The notes beneath the pieces are model-generated. The model was not told the DNA's origin and ran no database searches. It saw only the letters and a list, made by a program, of their open reading frames with translations. This document shows, in pieces, positions 1 through 7,791 of a DNA stretch of 64,000 nt (positions are counted from its first letter, which is position 1; each line of letters opens with the position of its first letter). A program made the translations under genes and the position numbers. The stretch spans positions 186,001-250,000 of the forward strand of contig NZ_VWWV01000003.1 of assembly GCF_011752815.1 (NCBI RefSeq), in the 5' to 3' direction. The stretch comes from Enterobacter sp. Cy-643 (GTDB lineage: Bacteria > Pseudomonadota > Gammaproteobacteria > Enterobacterales > Enterobacteriaceae).

Positions 1-7
1 GTATGCG

Positions 8-76
8 TCAGCCCGCACCGTTACCTGTGGTAATGGTGGTTGTGATAATTGTGGTAATCAGGCTGAAGCGAAACAT
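8..76 (-). CDS. thrL: thr operon leader peptide
   Basis: This 22-residue ORF reads toward the left edge, where thrA should follow outside the window. Its second half is a run of threonine and isoleucine codons (7 Thr, 4 Ile) ending in TTGNGAG, the same ending as the E. coli leader (21 aa). The N-terminus (MFRFSL) differs from the E. coli one. The sequence just before the start codon (ACACAACATCC) is identical to E. coli as I recall it. In the family, stalling of the translating ribosome on scarce Thr/Ile-tRNA relieves attenuation of thrABC. The attenuator hairpin itself would lie beyond position 1 and cannot be seen. Confidence 0.93.
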   Translation of the reverse strand: MFRFSLITTIITTTITTGNGAG

Positions 77-111
77 GGATGTTGTGTGCTCTAAATTTGT
101 AATAGCTCTAT

Positions 112-140
112 TGGTTAAAGCAATCCCTTTACCAAGTCAA
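112..140 (-). promoter_or_regulatory. thrLABC promoter
   Basis: On the minus strand a TTGACT -35 box (135-140) is followed after 17 bases by TAACCA (112-117), with overlapping TTTAAC at 114-119. The same arrangement (TTGACTT...CTTTAACC) precedes thrL in E. coli. The -35 box lies inside the left arm of a perfect 13-bp inverted repeat (134-146 with 160-172). Confidence 0.7.
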
Positions 141-172
141 TTTTTTTTAGTTCTGTCACAAAAAATTGACTT
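134..172. repeat. 13-bp perfect inverted repeat over the thr -35 box
   Basis: AAGTCAATTTTTT (134-146) and its exact complement AAAAAATTGACTT (160-172) are separated by 13 bases. The arms carry oligo-A/T tracts, so in RNA this could act as a weak terminator for lasT transcription. In DNA it duplicates the TTGACT hexamer in both orientations. I do not know a protein that binds it. Confidence 0.6.
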
Positions 173-272
173 GCCCGGTCGAGCTGAAAAACCCACCAAA
201 AATGGGCGTAAAAGCGCGTAAATAGCGCAATAAGTTAGATGAACGTCTCAAAAAGGGTCATTCAAAAACATT

Positions 273-959
273 TCATTCTGACAATTTTTTTTCGATGTCA
301 TGCAGCAAACGGTGAAGCATTGCCGTGTCTCTCTGTTCCAGTAGCCCCAAACGCTGCTGGACCCAATCGACCATTTTTTGGTCGTCCGCGACCTCAAGAC
401 GATGCAAAAGCGCTTCCATTCGCAAACGCAGGGCATTCAATTGCTGTCCGTCACCCGTCACGCTTTCTACAGGCGGTTGCTGTATTAAAGCGGAAAGCTG
501 GTAGCAATAAACCATCACAGCCTGCCCCAGGTTAAGCGATGGGTAATCCGCAACCATCGGCACGCCGGTTAGCACATCCGCCAGCGCCAGCTCTTCGTTG
601 GTCAGTCCGGAATCTTCACGGCCAAAAATCAGCGCCGCACATCCTACCCACTGGCGTTTCTCTTCGAGCATTGGCACCAGCTGCTGCGGCGTCGCATAGT
701 AATGAAACTTCGCCCGACTGCGGGCCGTTGTGGCGATGGAAAAATCCACGTCACTCAGGGCATCTGCGAGCGTGTCAAAGTGGCGAATCCCATCAAGGAT
801 ATCGCCCGCGCCATGCGCCACCCAACGCGCGGCGGGCTGGAGATGCGCGTCACTGGCAACGATTCTCATCTCCGTAAACCCCATGGTCTTCATCGCCCGG
901 GCAGCGGCCCCGACGTTCTCTGCTCTGGCCGGTGAAACCAGGATAATTGGCAAACGCAT
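273..959 (-). CDS. lasT: SPOUT-family tRNA/rRNA methyltransferase LasT (YjtD)
   Basis: The 228-residue protein has the length of E. coli YjtD/LasT. It has the hallmarks of the TrmH/TrmJ branch of SPOUT RNA ribose methyltransferases: ENVGAAAR near residues 14-21, FGREDSGL at 112-119 and SLNLGQAV at 141-148, the last two forming the trefoil-knot AdoMet pocket in the family. Cytoplasmic. The substrate of LasT itself is not established. It sits between yjjY and thrL, as in E. coli, and is transcribed away from arcA. The start chosen is the ATG that gives the family N-terminus MRLPIILVSPA. Confidence 0.92.
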   Translation of the reverse strand: MRLPIILVSPARAENVGAAARAMKTMGFTEMRIVASDAHLQPAARWVAHGAGDILDGIRHFDTLADALSDVDFSIATTARSRAKFHYYATPQQLVPMLEEKRQWVGCAALIFGREDSGLTNEELALADVLTGVPMVADYPSLNLGQAVMVYCYQLSALIQQPPVESVTGDGQQLNALRLRMEALLHRLEVADDQKMVDWVQQRLGLLEQRDTAMLHRLLHDIEKKLSE

Positions 960-1361
960 TGGAACTCTCTTCTAAAATTCGTTAAAACGTGCGAAGTGAT
1001 GCACAAATTTGGATAATACGCATCGCAAATTTACTTTGTTGCAACATATATTGTAGCTATGACTTCTGATGGACCTATAACTTAAGCTTATGCTTTTACG
1101 TGATTATATACCATGAAAATGGGGGAAATACGGGTTATATCCACTTGTTTAGCATGGTTTATTTTCCCACAAGAGAAACACAGCTGCTGGCCAGATTCAG
1201 CGTACTTTATTTAACGCTTTACGATCTTGATTATTAAAAAGTTGTGACAAAAGCTAGCATTGAGCTACGATGATTTATTGAAACTGTTAACGTGCTACAA
1301 TTGAAATTGATATATGTCAACGAAGCGTAGTTTTATCAGGTGTCTAAAGCGCGTCAGCCTG
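960..1361. other. Gene-free region upstream of arcA
   Basis: These 402 bases separate lasT from yjjY and contain no coding sequence I can support. The right part (about 1290-1600), including yjjY, closely resembles the E. coli arcA upstream region, which is a long, multi-promoter leader. An FNR-type box is annotated separately at 1307-1320. The left part (960-1250) is A+T-rich, and I see no clear structure in it. Confidence 0.6.
1307..1320. promoter_or_regulatory. FNR box of arcA
   Basis: TTGATATATGTCAA matches the FNR consensus TTGAT-N4-ATCAA at 9 of 10 defined positions. In E. coli, FNR activates arcA from a site in the same leader. Here the box is 279 bases upstream of the arcA start codon, in keeping with the long arcA leader. 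Confidence 0.65.
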
Positions 1362-1502
1362 TTATGTTGCTGTTAAAATGGTTAGGATAACAGCCGTTTT
1401 TGACACCGTCGGGTCCAAAGGGAACGCACCCACGACCAAGCTAATGATGTTGTTGACGTTGATGGAAAGTGCATCAAGAACGCAATTACGTACTTTAGTC
1501 AT
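1362..1502 (-). CDS. yjjY: Small conserved protein YjjY
   Basis: A 46-residue ORF on the strand opposite arcA, beginning MTKVRNCVLDALSINV and ending TILTAT, matches E. coli YjjY in length and nearly all residues. No function is known. It lies within the arcA leader DNA, so its conservation may reflect selection on arcA regulation rather than on the protein. I see no strong ribosome-binding site before its ATG (1500-1502). Confidence 0.7.
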   Translation of the reverse strand: MTKVRNCVLDALSINVNNIISLVVGAFPLDPTVSKTAVILTILTAT

Positions 1503-1598
1503 GTTAAGCCCGGCATGTTAATTTATGGCATGTAACAGGCAGGTCAGGGACTTTTGTACTTCCTGTTTCGATTTAGTTGGCAATTTTAGGTAGCAAAC

Positions 1599-2315
1599 AT
1601 GCAGACCCCGCACATTCTTATCGTCGAAGACGAATTAGTAACACGCAACACGCTTAAAAGCATTTTTGAAGCGGAAGGCTATGATGTTTTTGAAGCGACC
1701 GATGGCGCAGAGATGCATCAAATCCTTGCCGATAATGACATTAACCTCGTCATTATGGACATCAACCTGCCGGGTAAAAACGGCCTGCTGCTGGCGCGTG
1801 AATTGCGCGAGCAGGCTAACGTGGCGCTGATGTTCCTGACGGGTCGTGACAACGAAGTGGACAAAATCCTCGGTCTTGAAATTGGCGCGGATGACTACAT
1901 CACCAAACCTTTCAACCCGCGTGAGCTCACTATTCGCGCACGTAACCTGCTGTCCCGCACCATGAATTTAGGGGCCATCAGCGAAGAACGTCGTTCCGTT
2001 GAAAGCTACAAATTCAACGGCTGGGAGCTGGACATCAACAGCCGCTCTCTGGTTAGCCCGAACGGTGAACAGTATAAGCTGCCGCGCAGTGAATTCCGTG
2101 CGATGCTGCACTTCTGTGAAAACCCGGGCAAAATTCAGTCTCGTGCTGAGCTGTTGAAGAAAATGACCGGTCGCGAGCTGAAGCCGCATGACCGTACCGT
2201 CGATGTGACCATCCGCCGCATTCGTAAACATTTCGAATCCACGCCGGATACGCCAGAAATCATCGCCACCATCCACGGCGAAGGCTACCGTTTCTGCGGT
2301 GACCTGCAGGAATAA
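1599..2315 (+). CDS. arcA: Two-component response regulator ArcA
   Basis: This is the 238-residue OmpR/PhoB-class regulator of aerobic/anaerobic respiration. It is phosphorylated by ArcB (not in this window) when quinones are reduced, and it then represses TCA-cycle and aerobic respiratory genes. Seen in the sequence: receiver domain at about residues 1-120, acidic pocket ED at 10-11, phospho-acceptor Asp54 in VIMDINLPG, Lys in TKPF near 103, and a C-terminal winged helix ending [12 protein letters not shown]. Length and sequence are near identical to E. coli. A strong terminator follows. The neighbour downstream is not creD as in K-12 but a foreign hydrolase/ABC cluster. Confidence 0.97.
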   Translation: MQTPHILIVEDELVTRNTLKSIFEAEGYDVFEATDGAEMHQILADNDINLVIMDINLPGKNGLLLARELREQANVALMFLTGRDNEVDKILGLEIGADDYITKPFNPRELTIRARNLLSRTMNLGAISEERRSVESYKFNGWELDINSRSLVSPNGEQYKLPRSEFRAMLHFCENPGKIQSRAELLKKMTGRELKPHDRTVDVTIRRIRKHFESTPDTPEIIATIHGEGYRFCGDLQE

Positions 2316-2331
2316 GCGCTTAGAAATAACG

Positions 2332-2361
2332 AAAAGGGCTGACACACGTCAGCCCTTTTTT
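2332..2361. terminator. Rho-independent terminator after arcA (bidirectional)
   Basis: AAAAGGGCTGAC (2332-2343), loop ACAC, then GTCAGCCC running into a T-tract (2348-2361). The A-tract on the left also lets it terminate the opposing hydrolase operon that ends at 2373. Confidence 0.88.
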
Positions 2362-2372
2362 ATGCCTGTCTT

Positions 2373-4394
2373 TCAGCGGGAAATACGTTCATTCCAGTCC
2401 CGGGTAAAGACCACTTCCCCATTATGTTGAACCGTCATCTTTCCACTGACGATAAAATGCGTCAGGTCACTGCGCATCTCCAGCACAATATCTGTGTCCG
2501 TCCACCAGCCTTCCCGGCCAATTTTCATATTCTGAGTCAACAGATAATGCGCCGAGAGAGGATCGCTGTTTTGTACAGTCAACTGACGCCTAAGGCTATG
2601 ATCGACGGTCGTATTGATATCATCAAACCGATACACGCCCTCACCAAAAACACCGCCCACGCCCTGAGTGATGCTCTGCCAGCTGTCTTTCACCACGTCA
2701 TAGCGCAACTCGCGATCGACTCGCCCCGGAGAGAGGATCGTCAGCGGCGTATTGGCTGCCGTTTCAGGATAAGGGTTCGGACCCGCGATCGGCTTCACTT
2801 CCCGGCAAACCGGCAATTGCAGCTGGGCGCTAGCCAGGTCAACGCTAAGCGTCGCATTTTCAGCCATCGGCCAGATCATCGGCCAGAAGGTGGTCGCGAG
2901 AGAAACCCGTAGCCGGTGCCCGGCAGCAAAGCGCCAGGCGATGCCATCCAGTTGCACACTCACCTTGACCTTCTCGCCCGGCACCAGCGCGGCGTTCTGC
3001 TCCTGCCCCTGCAAATGACTGAGATTCACCCAGCCGTGACTGACGCGGGTAGACGCGCCATCGGGTGCAACGTCTGACAGTCTTACATACAGCATGGCCG
3101 CAGGCTTATCGCTGGAAAGCGTGACGTCAAACTGCGGGAAACCATAAATCGTAAGGCATTCGCTCAGCGGCAGGCTGTCGAAACTTTCTGCCAGCCCGTC
3201 GTCCATTCGCTGATCGCTCGGGCTTTCCCCCAGCACGCCAGCGCCCATCCACTCTCCGGCAAATAAGCCGTGATTCTGCACGCTATGGATGTCCTGCCGG
3301 TATTCATCAGCTAAAGGCGATACCGCCAGTCGGCCAGGCTGCAGATGCCAGCGCTGAGGGAAGGTTTCAGCGTCAGTATCGTTCTCAATGGCAATCCACT
3401 CCCCAAAGGCCTGCGGCCGCTGCGAATCAGGTCGCTGGCTGTCGTTGAGCCAGGCCTGAACGCGTGGGCCATCCAGTACGTCATTATCTATTTGCTTCAG
3501 CCAGCGGTCCCACCAGCTTACTGCCTCCTGCAGAAAACCGATGGCCGGGGTGGGTGAGCCATCCTGGGGATAAATATGCGCCCACGGGCCGAGGATCGCC
3601 TTACGCGGGACGTTAAGATTATCCATCAGGCGGAAAATCGCGTTGCTGTAGGAATCCGCCCAGCCGCCCACCGCCATCACCGGGCAGGTAATGGCCTGCC
3701 AGTCCTCTCCCACCGAGCCGTGCTTCCAGTAATCATCTTTCAGCGGATGTTCCATCCACAGCGCCGGGAAGAAAGGCATATTTTCAAGGCGATGCAGCCA
3801 GGCCTGATACCAGCCCTCCCCGACCAGCTCCGGATCCTGCGGGCGGCTTTGATAGGCCAGCATAATGCCGCCCCACCACAAATTGTCATTCAGCAGGCAG
3901 CCGCCTTTATAGTGGATATCATCGTTGTAACGATCGTCCGTCGAGCAGACCGTGATAATGGCTTTCAGCGCGGGAGGGCGGCGAGCCGCCAGCTGCAGGC
4001 AGTTAAACCCACCCCAGGATTTTCCCATCATGCCTACGGCGCCGTTGCACCAGGTCTGACGACTGATCCAGTCGATCACTTCCAGCGCATCTTCCTGCTC
4101 TTGAAGAAGATATTCATCGGCCATCAACCCGTCAGAATCACCGCTACCTCGCATGTCTACCCGCAGCACCGCATAGCCATTTCCGGCAAAATAGCCGTGC
4201 ATCGGCTCATCCCGGGTACGCGTTCCGTCGCGCTTGCGGTAGGGAATGTATTCCAGAATAGCGGGCACCGGCTGCTGTGAAGCCGACAAAGGCAGCCACA
4301 TACGCGCGGCCAGTCGGGTTCCGTCTTTCAAAACAATCCACAAATGTTCCGTCACGCTCACGCTGTGGGGGAATTGCGTAATAAGAGTTTTCAT
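2373..4394 (-). CDS. CocE/NonD-family (S15-type) alpha/beta hydrolase
   Basis: The 673-residue protein belongs to the X-Pro dipeptidyl-peptidase S15/cocaine esterase/glutaryl-7-ACA acylase superfamily. An alpha/beta-hydrolase domain (about 20-300) carries the nucleophile motif GKSWGG (Ser126), a probable acid in GGWADSYS (Asp247) and His273 in GPWAH. The C-terminal half is the jelly-roll usual in the family. No signal peptide, so probably cytoplasmic. It is the last gene of the ABC-importer operon (its ATG overlaps the ATPase gene by 4 nt), so it likely hydrolyses the imported substrate. Whether that is a proline peptide, ester or amide cannot be told from sequence. Confidence 0.85.
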   Translation of the reverse strand: MKTLITQFPHSVSVTEHLWIVLKDGTRLAARMWLPLSASQQPVPAILEYIPYRKRDGTRTRDEPMHGYFAGNGYAVLRVDMRGSGDSDGLMADEYLLQEQEDALEVIDWISRQTWCNGAVGMMGKSWGGFNCLQLAARRPPALKAIITVCSTDDRYNDDIHYKGGCLLNDNLWWGGIMLAYQSRPQDPELVGEGWYQAWLHRLENMPFFPALWMEHPLKDDYWKHGSVGEDWQAITCPVMAVGGWADSYSNAIFRLMDNLNVPRKAILGPWAHIYPQDGSPTPAIGFLQEAVSWWDRWLKQIDNDVLDGPRVQAWLNDSQRPDSQRPQAFGEWIAIENDTDAETFPQRWHLQPGRLAVSPLADEYRQDIHSVQNHGLFAGEWMGAGVLGESPSDQRMDDGLAESFDSLPLSECLTIYGFPQFDVTLSSDKPAAMLYVRLSDVAPDGASTRVSHGWVNLSHLQGQEQNAALVPGEKVKVSVQLDGIAWRFAAGHRLRVSLATTFWPMIWPMAENATLSVDLASAQLQLPVCREVKPIAGPNPYPETAANTPLTILSPGRVDRELRYDVVKDSWQSITQGVGGVFGEGVYRFDDINTTVDHSLRRQLTVQNSDPLSAHYLLTQNMKIGREGWWTDTDIVLEMRSDLTHFIVSGKMTVQHNGEVVFTRDWNERISR

Positions 4395-6013
4395 GAAGCT
4401 CCTGCCATTGCGTTTGACTGACGCTGACCCAGCACCTCATCCAGCCAGGAGGGGCGCATTTCCGGCACGGAAGTCAGCAGTTTTTCGGTGTAGCTGTGCA
4501 TTGGCGCGCTGAAGACCTGCGCCGTCGGGCCCTGCGCGACAACGTTGCCCTGATACATCACGGCAACCTGCTGGGCAATGCGTTTCACCGTGCTCAGGTC
4601 ATGGGTAATAAACAGATAAGACAGCCCCAGCTGTTCCTGCAGATTTCTCAGCAATTTCAGCACTTCTTCCGCCACCAGCGGGTCAAGCGCGGAAGTTGCT
4701 TCATCGCAGATAATCAGATCGGGCTTCGCGGCCAGCGCTCGCGCAATACACACGCGCTGCTTCTGGCCCCCGGAAAGCGAGCCAGGATAGCGATCAATCA
4801 GATAATCAGGCAGTTCAGTCAGTTTCAGGAGTTCCAGAACCCGCGCGCGAACCTGCTGTTTATCAAGGCCAAAATAGAACGCTACCGGGCGGCCAATCGC
4901 CTCCAACACGGTTTGCCTCGGGTTAAGCGCCACATCGGGCAACTGATAGATCATCTGAATACGGCGCAGCGTCTCTTTATCACGCTGCGGGTAACGGTTG
5001 GCCAGCGCCCTGCCAGCAAAGGTGACGCTGCCTTTCGTGTCAGTCAGCAGGCCGCAGAGTGCCCGGGCCAGCGTACTTTTCCCGCTCCCGGACTCGCCGA
5101 TAACGGCCATCGTTTCCCCTTTGGCAATGCTAAGGGAGACGTTGTGGACGACAGCCTTTCCGTTATAACCCGTCGAGAGATTATTCAGCGCCAGAAGCTG
5201 CCCTTCGGGTTTACTTTCGGCATGCACCGGCGTTAAAGCGTGGGCGCGTTCGGACACCAGCCGCTGCGTGTAGCTTTCTGTTGGATTCTGCAGAATATCG
5301 GCGGTGCTGCCGCATTCCACTTCGCTCCCCTGACGCAGTACCATAATGCGGTCGGCAATCTGTGCGACCACCGCCAGATCGTGGGTGATATATAGCGCGG
5401 CGGTATTGAACTCTCTGACCAGTTTGCGCAGCATCACCAGCACTTCGATTTGCGTTGTCACATCCAGCGCGGTGGTCGGTTCATCCAGGACCAGAACATC
5501 CGGCCTGCAGGACATCGCCATCGCCGCCATCGCCCGCTGCAGCTGCCCGCCCGAGAGCTGATGTGGATAGCGCTGGCCGATAGTTTCAGGCTCCGGGAGA
5601 TCAAGCGCTTTAAACAGCGTCACGGCCCAGGCCTCGGCTTCCTCCGCGCTCATCAGGCCATGGCGGAGCGGCCCTTCACAAACCTGCTTGCCGATGGTCA
5701 GCGCCGGGTTGAACGCGGCGGCGGCGCTCTGCGCCACATAGGCCACGCGCTTACCGCGAAACTCACGCTTCTCTTTGCTGGACAAGGCCACAATATTTTC
5801 TCCGGCCACCAGCACTTCACCGCCCGCAATACGACAGCCCGGTCGGGCATAGCCCAGGGCCGCAAGACCGATAGTTGATTTCCCCGCGCCGGACTCGCCA
5901 ATCAAGCCAAGCACTTCACCGGGCATCAGGCTGAGAGAGACGCCTTTCACCAGCGGCAGCCCCTGCTCGGTTTCAATGCGTAAATCACGCATCTGTAAAA
6001 TCGGTTGTGTCAT
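4391..6013 (-). CDS. Double-domain ABC transporter ATPase (DppD-DppF type fusion)
   Basis: 540 residues with two complete ABC ATPase domains in tandem. The first has Walker A GESGAGKST (39-47), signature LSGGQLQR and Walker B VLVLDEPTTALD. The second has GESGSGKST, LSGGQKQR and LIICDEATSALD. Fused ATPases of this kind (compare YejF, GsiA) energise peptide/nickel/glutathione-type importers. It overlaps both the upstream permease gene and the downstream hydrolase gene by 4 nt, so all are probably translated together. No catalytic motif is missing. Confidence 0.93.
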   Translation of the reverse strand: MTQPILQMRDLRIETEQGLPLVKGVSLSLMPGEVLGLIGESGAGKSTIGLAALGYARPGCRIAGGEVLVAGENIVALSSKEKREFRGKRVAYVAQSAAAAFNPALTIGKQVCEGPLRHGLMSAEEAEAWAVTLFKALDLPEPETIGQRYPHQLSGGQLQRAMAAMAMSCRPDVLVLDEPTTALDVTTQIEVLVMLRKLVREFNTAALYITHDLAVVAQIADRIMVLRQGSEVECGSTADILQNPTESYTQRLVSERAHALTPVHAESKPEGQLLALNNLSTGYNGKAVVHNVSLSIAKGETMAVIGESGSGKSTLARALCGLLTDTKGSVTFAGRALANRYPQRDKETLRRIQMIYQLPDVALNPRQTVLEAIGRPVAFYFGLDKQQVRARVLELLKLTELPDYLIDRYPGSLSGGQKQRVCIARALAAKPDLIICDEATSALDPLVAEEVLKLLRNLQEQLGLSYLFITHDLSTVKRIAQQVAVMYQGNVVAQGPTAQVFSAPMHSYTEKLLTSVPEMRPSWLDEVLGQRQSNAMAGAS

Positions 6014-6840
6014 CCCTCTTCTCCCAGCGAAAGGTTGTTACGCACCAGCAGCCAGTCGACCACCAGGTTGACGCCGATTGTCAGCAGGGCAATCGCCGCA
6101 GCGGGGTACAGCGGAGCAAACTGGCCAAAGTTGATGGCCTGCGCGTTGTCGCGCACCATGCTGCCCCAGTCCGCCCACGGCGGCTGAATGCCCAGCCCAA
6201 GGAAGCTAAGCCCGGCAATAAACAGGAAGGTAAAGCAGAAGCGCATGCCGAATTCCGCCAGCAGCGGCGGCATCGCGTTAGGCAGAAACTCTTTGCGAAC
6301 GATCCACCACAGCCCCTCCCCACGCAGGCGCGCCGCCTCAACGTATTCAAGGCAAACTATCCCCTGCGCCACCAGACGAGCCAGACGGAAAACGCGAGTC
6401 GCGTCTAACAACGCAATGGTGCCGACCAGCACCGGAATAGAGGTCCCCAGCACGGACAGGACGATCAGCGCCAGGATCAGCACCGGGATCGACATCAGCG
6501 TATCCACAATGCGGGTCAGCACGACGTCCACCCAACGCCCGTAAATCGCGGCGGTAAAACCGGTAATAATGCCCACCACAAATGAAATAGCGGTGATCGC
6601 CAGCGCAATCGCAATGGTGGTTCGGGCACCAAACAGAATGCGCGACAGCATGTCACGCCCCAGACTGTCGGTACCGAACGGCATCGAACTGGACGGCAGC
6701 ATCCAGATGTCACCCACCTGAGCCGTTTCGCTGTGCGGCGCCAGCCAGGGCGCAAAAAGCGCAGCAATCAAATTGACGGCAATGATGGTCAATCCCAATA
6801 TTGCCGACAGCGGCACCGTGCGAATTTTGATATTTTTCAT
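6010..6840 (-). CDS. ABC peptide-type permease, DppC family
   Basis: 276-residue inner-membrane permease. The N-terminal membrane segment (AILGLTIIAVNLIAALFAPWLA) is followed by the DppC-type periplasmic stretch FGTDSLGRDMLSRILFGART. Five further hydrophobic segments follow, with the EAA cytoplasmic loop EAARLRGEGLWWIVRKEFLPNA around residues 165-187. Pairs with the DppB-type permease encoded 3 bp upstream. Start chosen at the ATG giving MKNIKIRTVPL. Confidence 0.92.
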   Translation of the reverse strand: MKNIKIRTVPLSAILGLTIIAVNLIAALFAPWLAPHSETAQVGDIWMLPSSSMPFGTDSLGRDMLSRILFGARTTIAIALAITAISFVVGIITGFTAAIYGRWVDVVLTRIVDTLMSIPVLILALIVLSVLGTSIPVLVGTIALLDATRVFRLARLVAQGIVCLEYVEAARLRGEGLWWIVRKEFLPNAMPPLLAEFGMRFCFTFLFIAGLSFLGLGIQPPWADWGSMVRDNAQAINFGQFAPLYPAAAIALLTIGVNLVVDWLLVRNNLSLGEEG

Positions 6841-6843
6841 GGC

Positions 6844-7791
6844 CTACCTCGCATGCCGCAGTCGTGGATTACACCAGATGGCCAGCAAATCTGCCGCCGT
6901 ATTCAGCAGGATATAAGTCCCGCCAAACAACAGCCCACAGGCCTGCACGACCGGCAAATCTCGTTTTGTCACCGCATCCACCATCAGTTGCCCGATGCCC
7001 GGATAGACAAAGACCACCTCAACCAGAATGACGCCCACCACCAGATACGCCAGGTTAAAAGCAATGACGTTGATGATTGGCGCGAGCGCGTTGGGCAAGG
7101 CGTGGCTCAGCACAATCCGCCAGCGGGAAAGCCCTTTTAGCAGCGCCGTTTCGATGTAGCTACTGGACATCACCGCGCCGACTGAGGCGCGCGTCATGCG
7201 CAGCATGTGCGCCAGCACCACCAGCACCAGCGTCAGCATCGGTAGCGTACAGGCATAGAGCCTGTCGAGAAGGCTGGCATCCGGGTCGACCAGTGCGAGG
7301 CTGGGGAACCAGGCCAGGCGAATGGCAAAGAAGATAACCAGCACATAACCGACAAAAAACTCCGGCACTGAAATACTCATCAACGTCAGCGTATTCGCCA
7401 GGCGATCAAACCAGGATCCGCGCCATACCGCTGAGGCAATCCCCAACACAACCGCCAGAGGGATCGCAATCAGCGCGGCATATACCGCGAGAAACAGCGT
7501 GTTCGCCAGGCGAGGCAGCAGCTCGGCCCCAATAGGCTGGTTATTGGCAAGCGAAGTGCCTAAGTCACCGTGCAATACGCCGGACAGCCAGTGCAGATAG
7601 CGATAAACCGCCGGCTGATCCAGACCCAGCTGCAGGCGCAGCGCGGCGATGGTTTCCGGCGTACCGTTTTGGCCCAGGATGGCGCTCGCCACGTCGCCGG
7701 GCAGCAGTTCGGTGCCGACGAAGATCAGCACCGAAACCAGCCACAGCGTCAGCACGCCAAGCAATAAGCGATGAAGGATCTGTTTTTTCAT
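6844..7791 (-). CDS. ABC peptide-type permease, DppB family
   Basis: 315-residue inner-membrane permease. It has an N-terminal transmembrane helix (RLLLGVLTLWLVSVLIFVG), the DppB-type periplasmic loop with LPGDVASAILGQNGTPE, and the family-conserved EAA-like loop (ETALLKGLSRWRIVLSHALPNAL). The C-terminal motif VEVVFVYPGIGQLMVDAVTKRDLPVVQ is typical of DppB/OppB. Its ATG overlaps the stop of the binding-protein gene (TAATG), showing translational coupling. Confidence 0.93.
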   Translation of the reverse strand: MKKQILHRLLLGVLTLWLVSVLIFVGTELLPGDVASAILGQNGTPETIAALRLQLGLDQPAVYRYLHWLSGVLHGDLGTSLANNQPIGAELLPRLANTLFLAVYAALIAIPLAVVLGIASAVWRGSWFDRLANTLTLMSISVPEFFVGYVLVIFFAIRLAWFPSLALVDPDASLLDRLYACTLPMLTLVLVVLAHMLRMTRASVGAVMSSSYIETALLKGLSRWRIVLSHALPNALAPIINVIAFNLAYLVVGVILVEVVFVYPGIGQLMVDAVTKRDLPVVQACGLLFGGTYILLNTAADLLAIWCNPRLRHAR

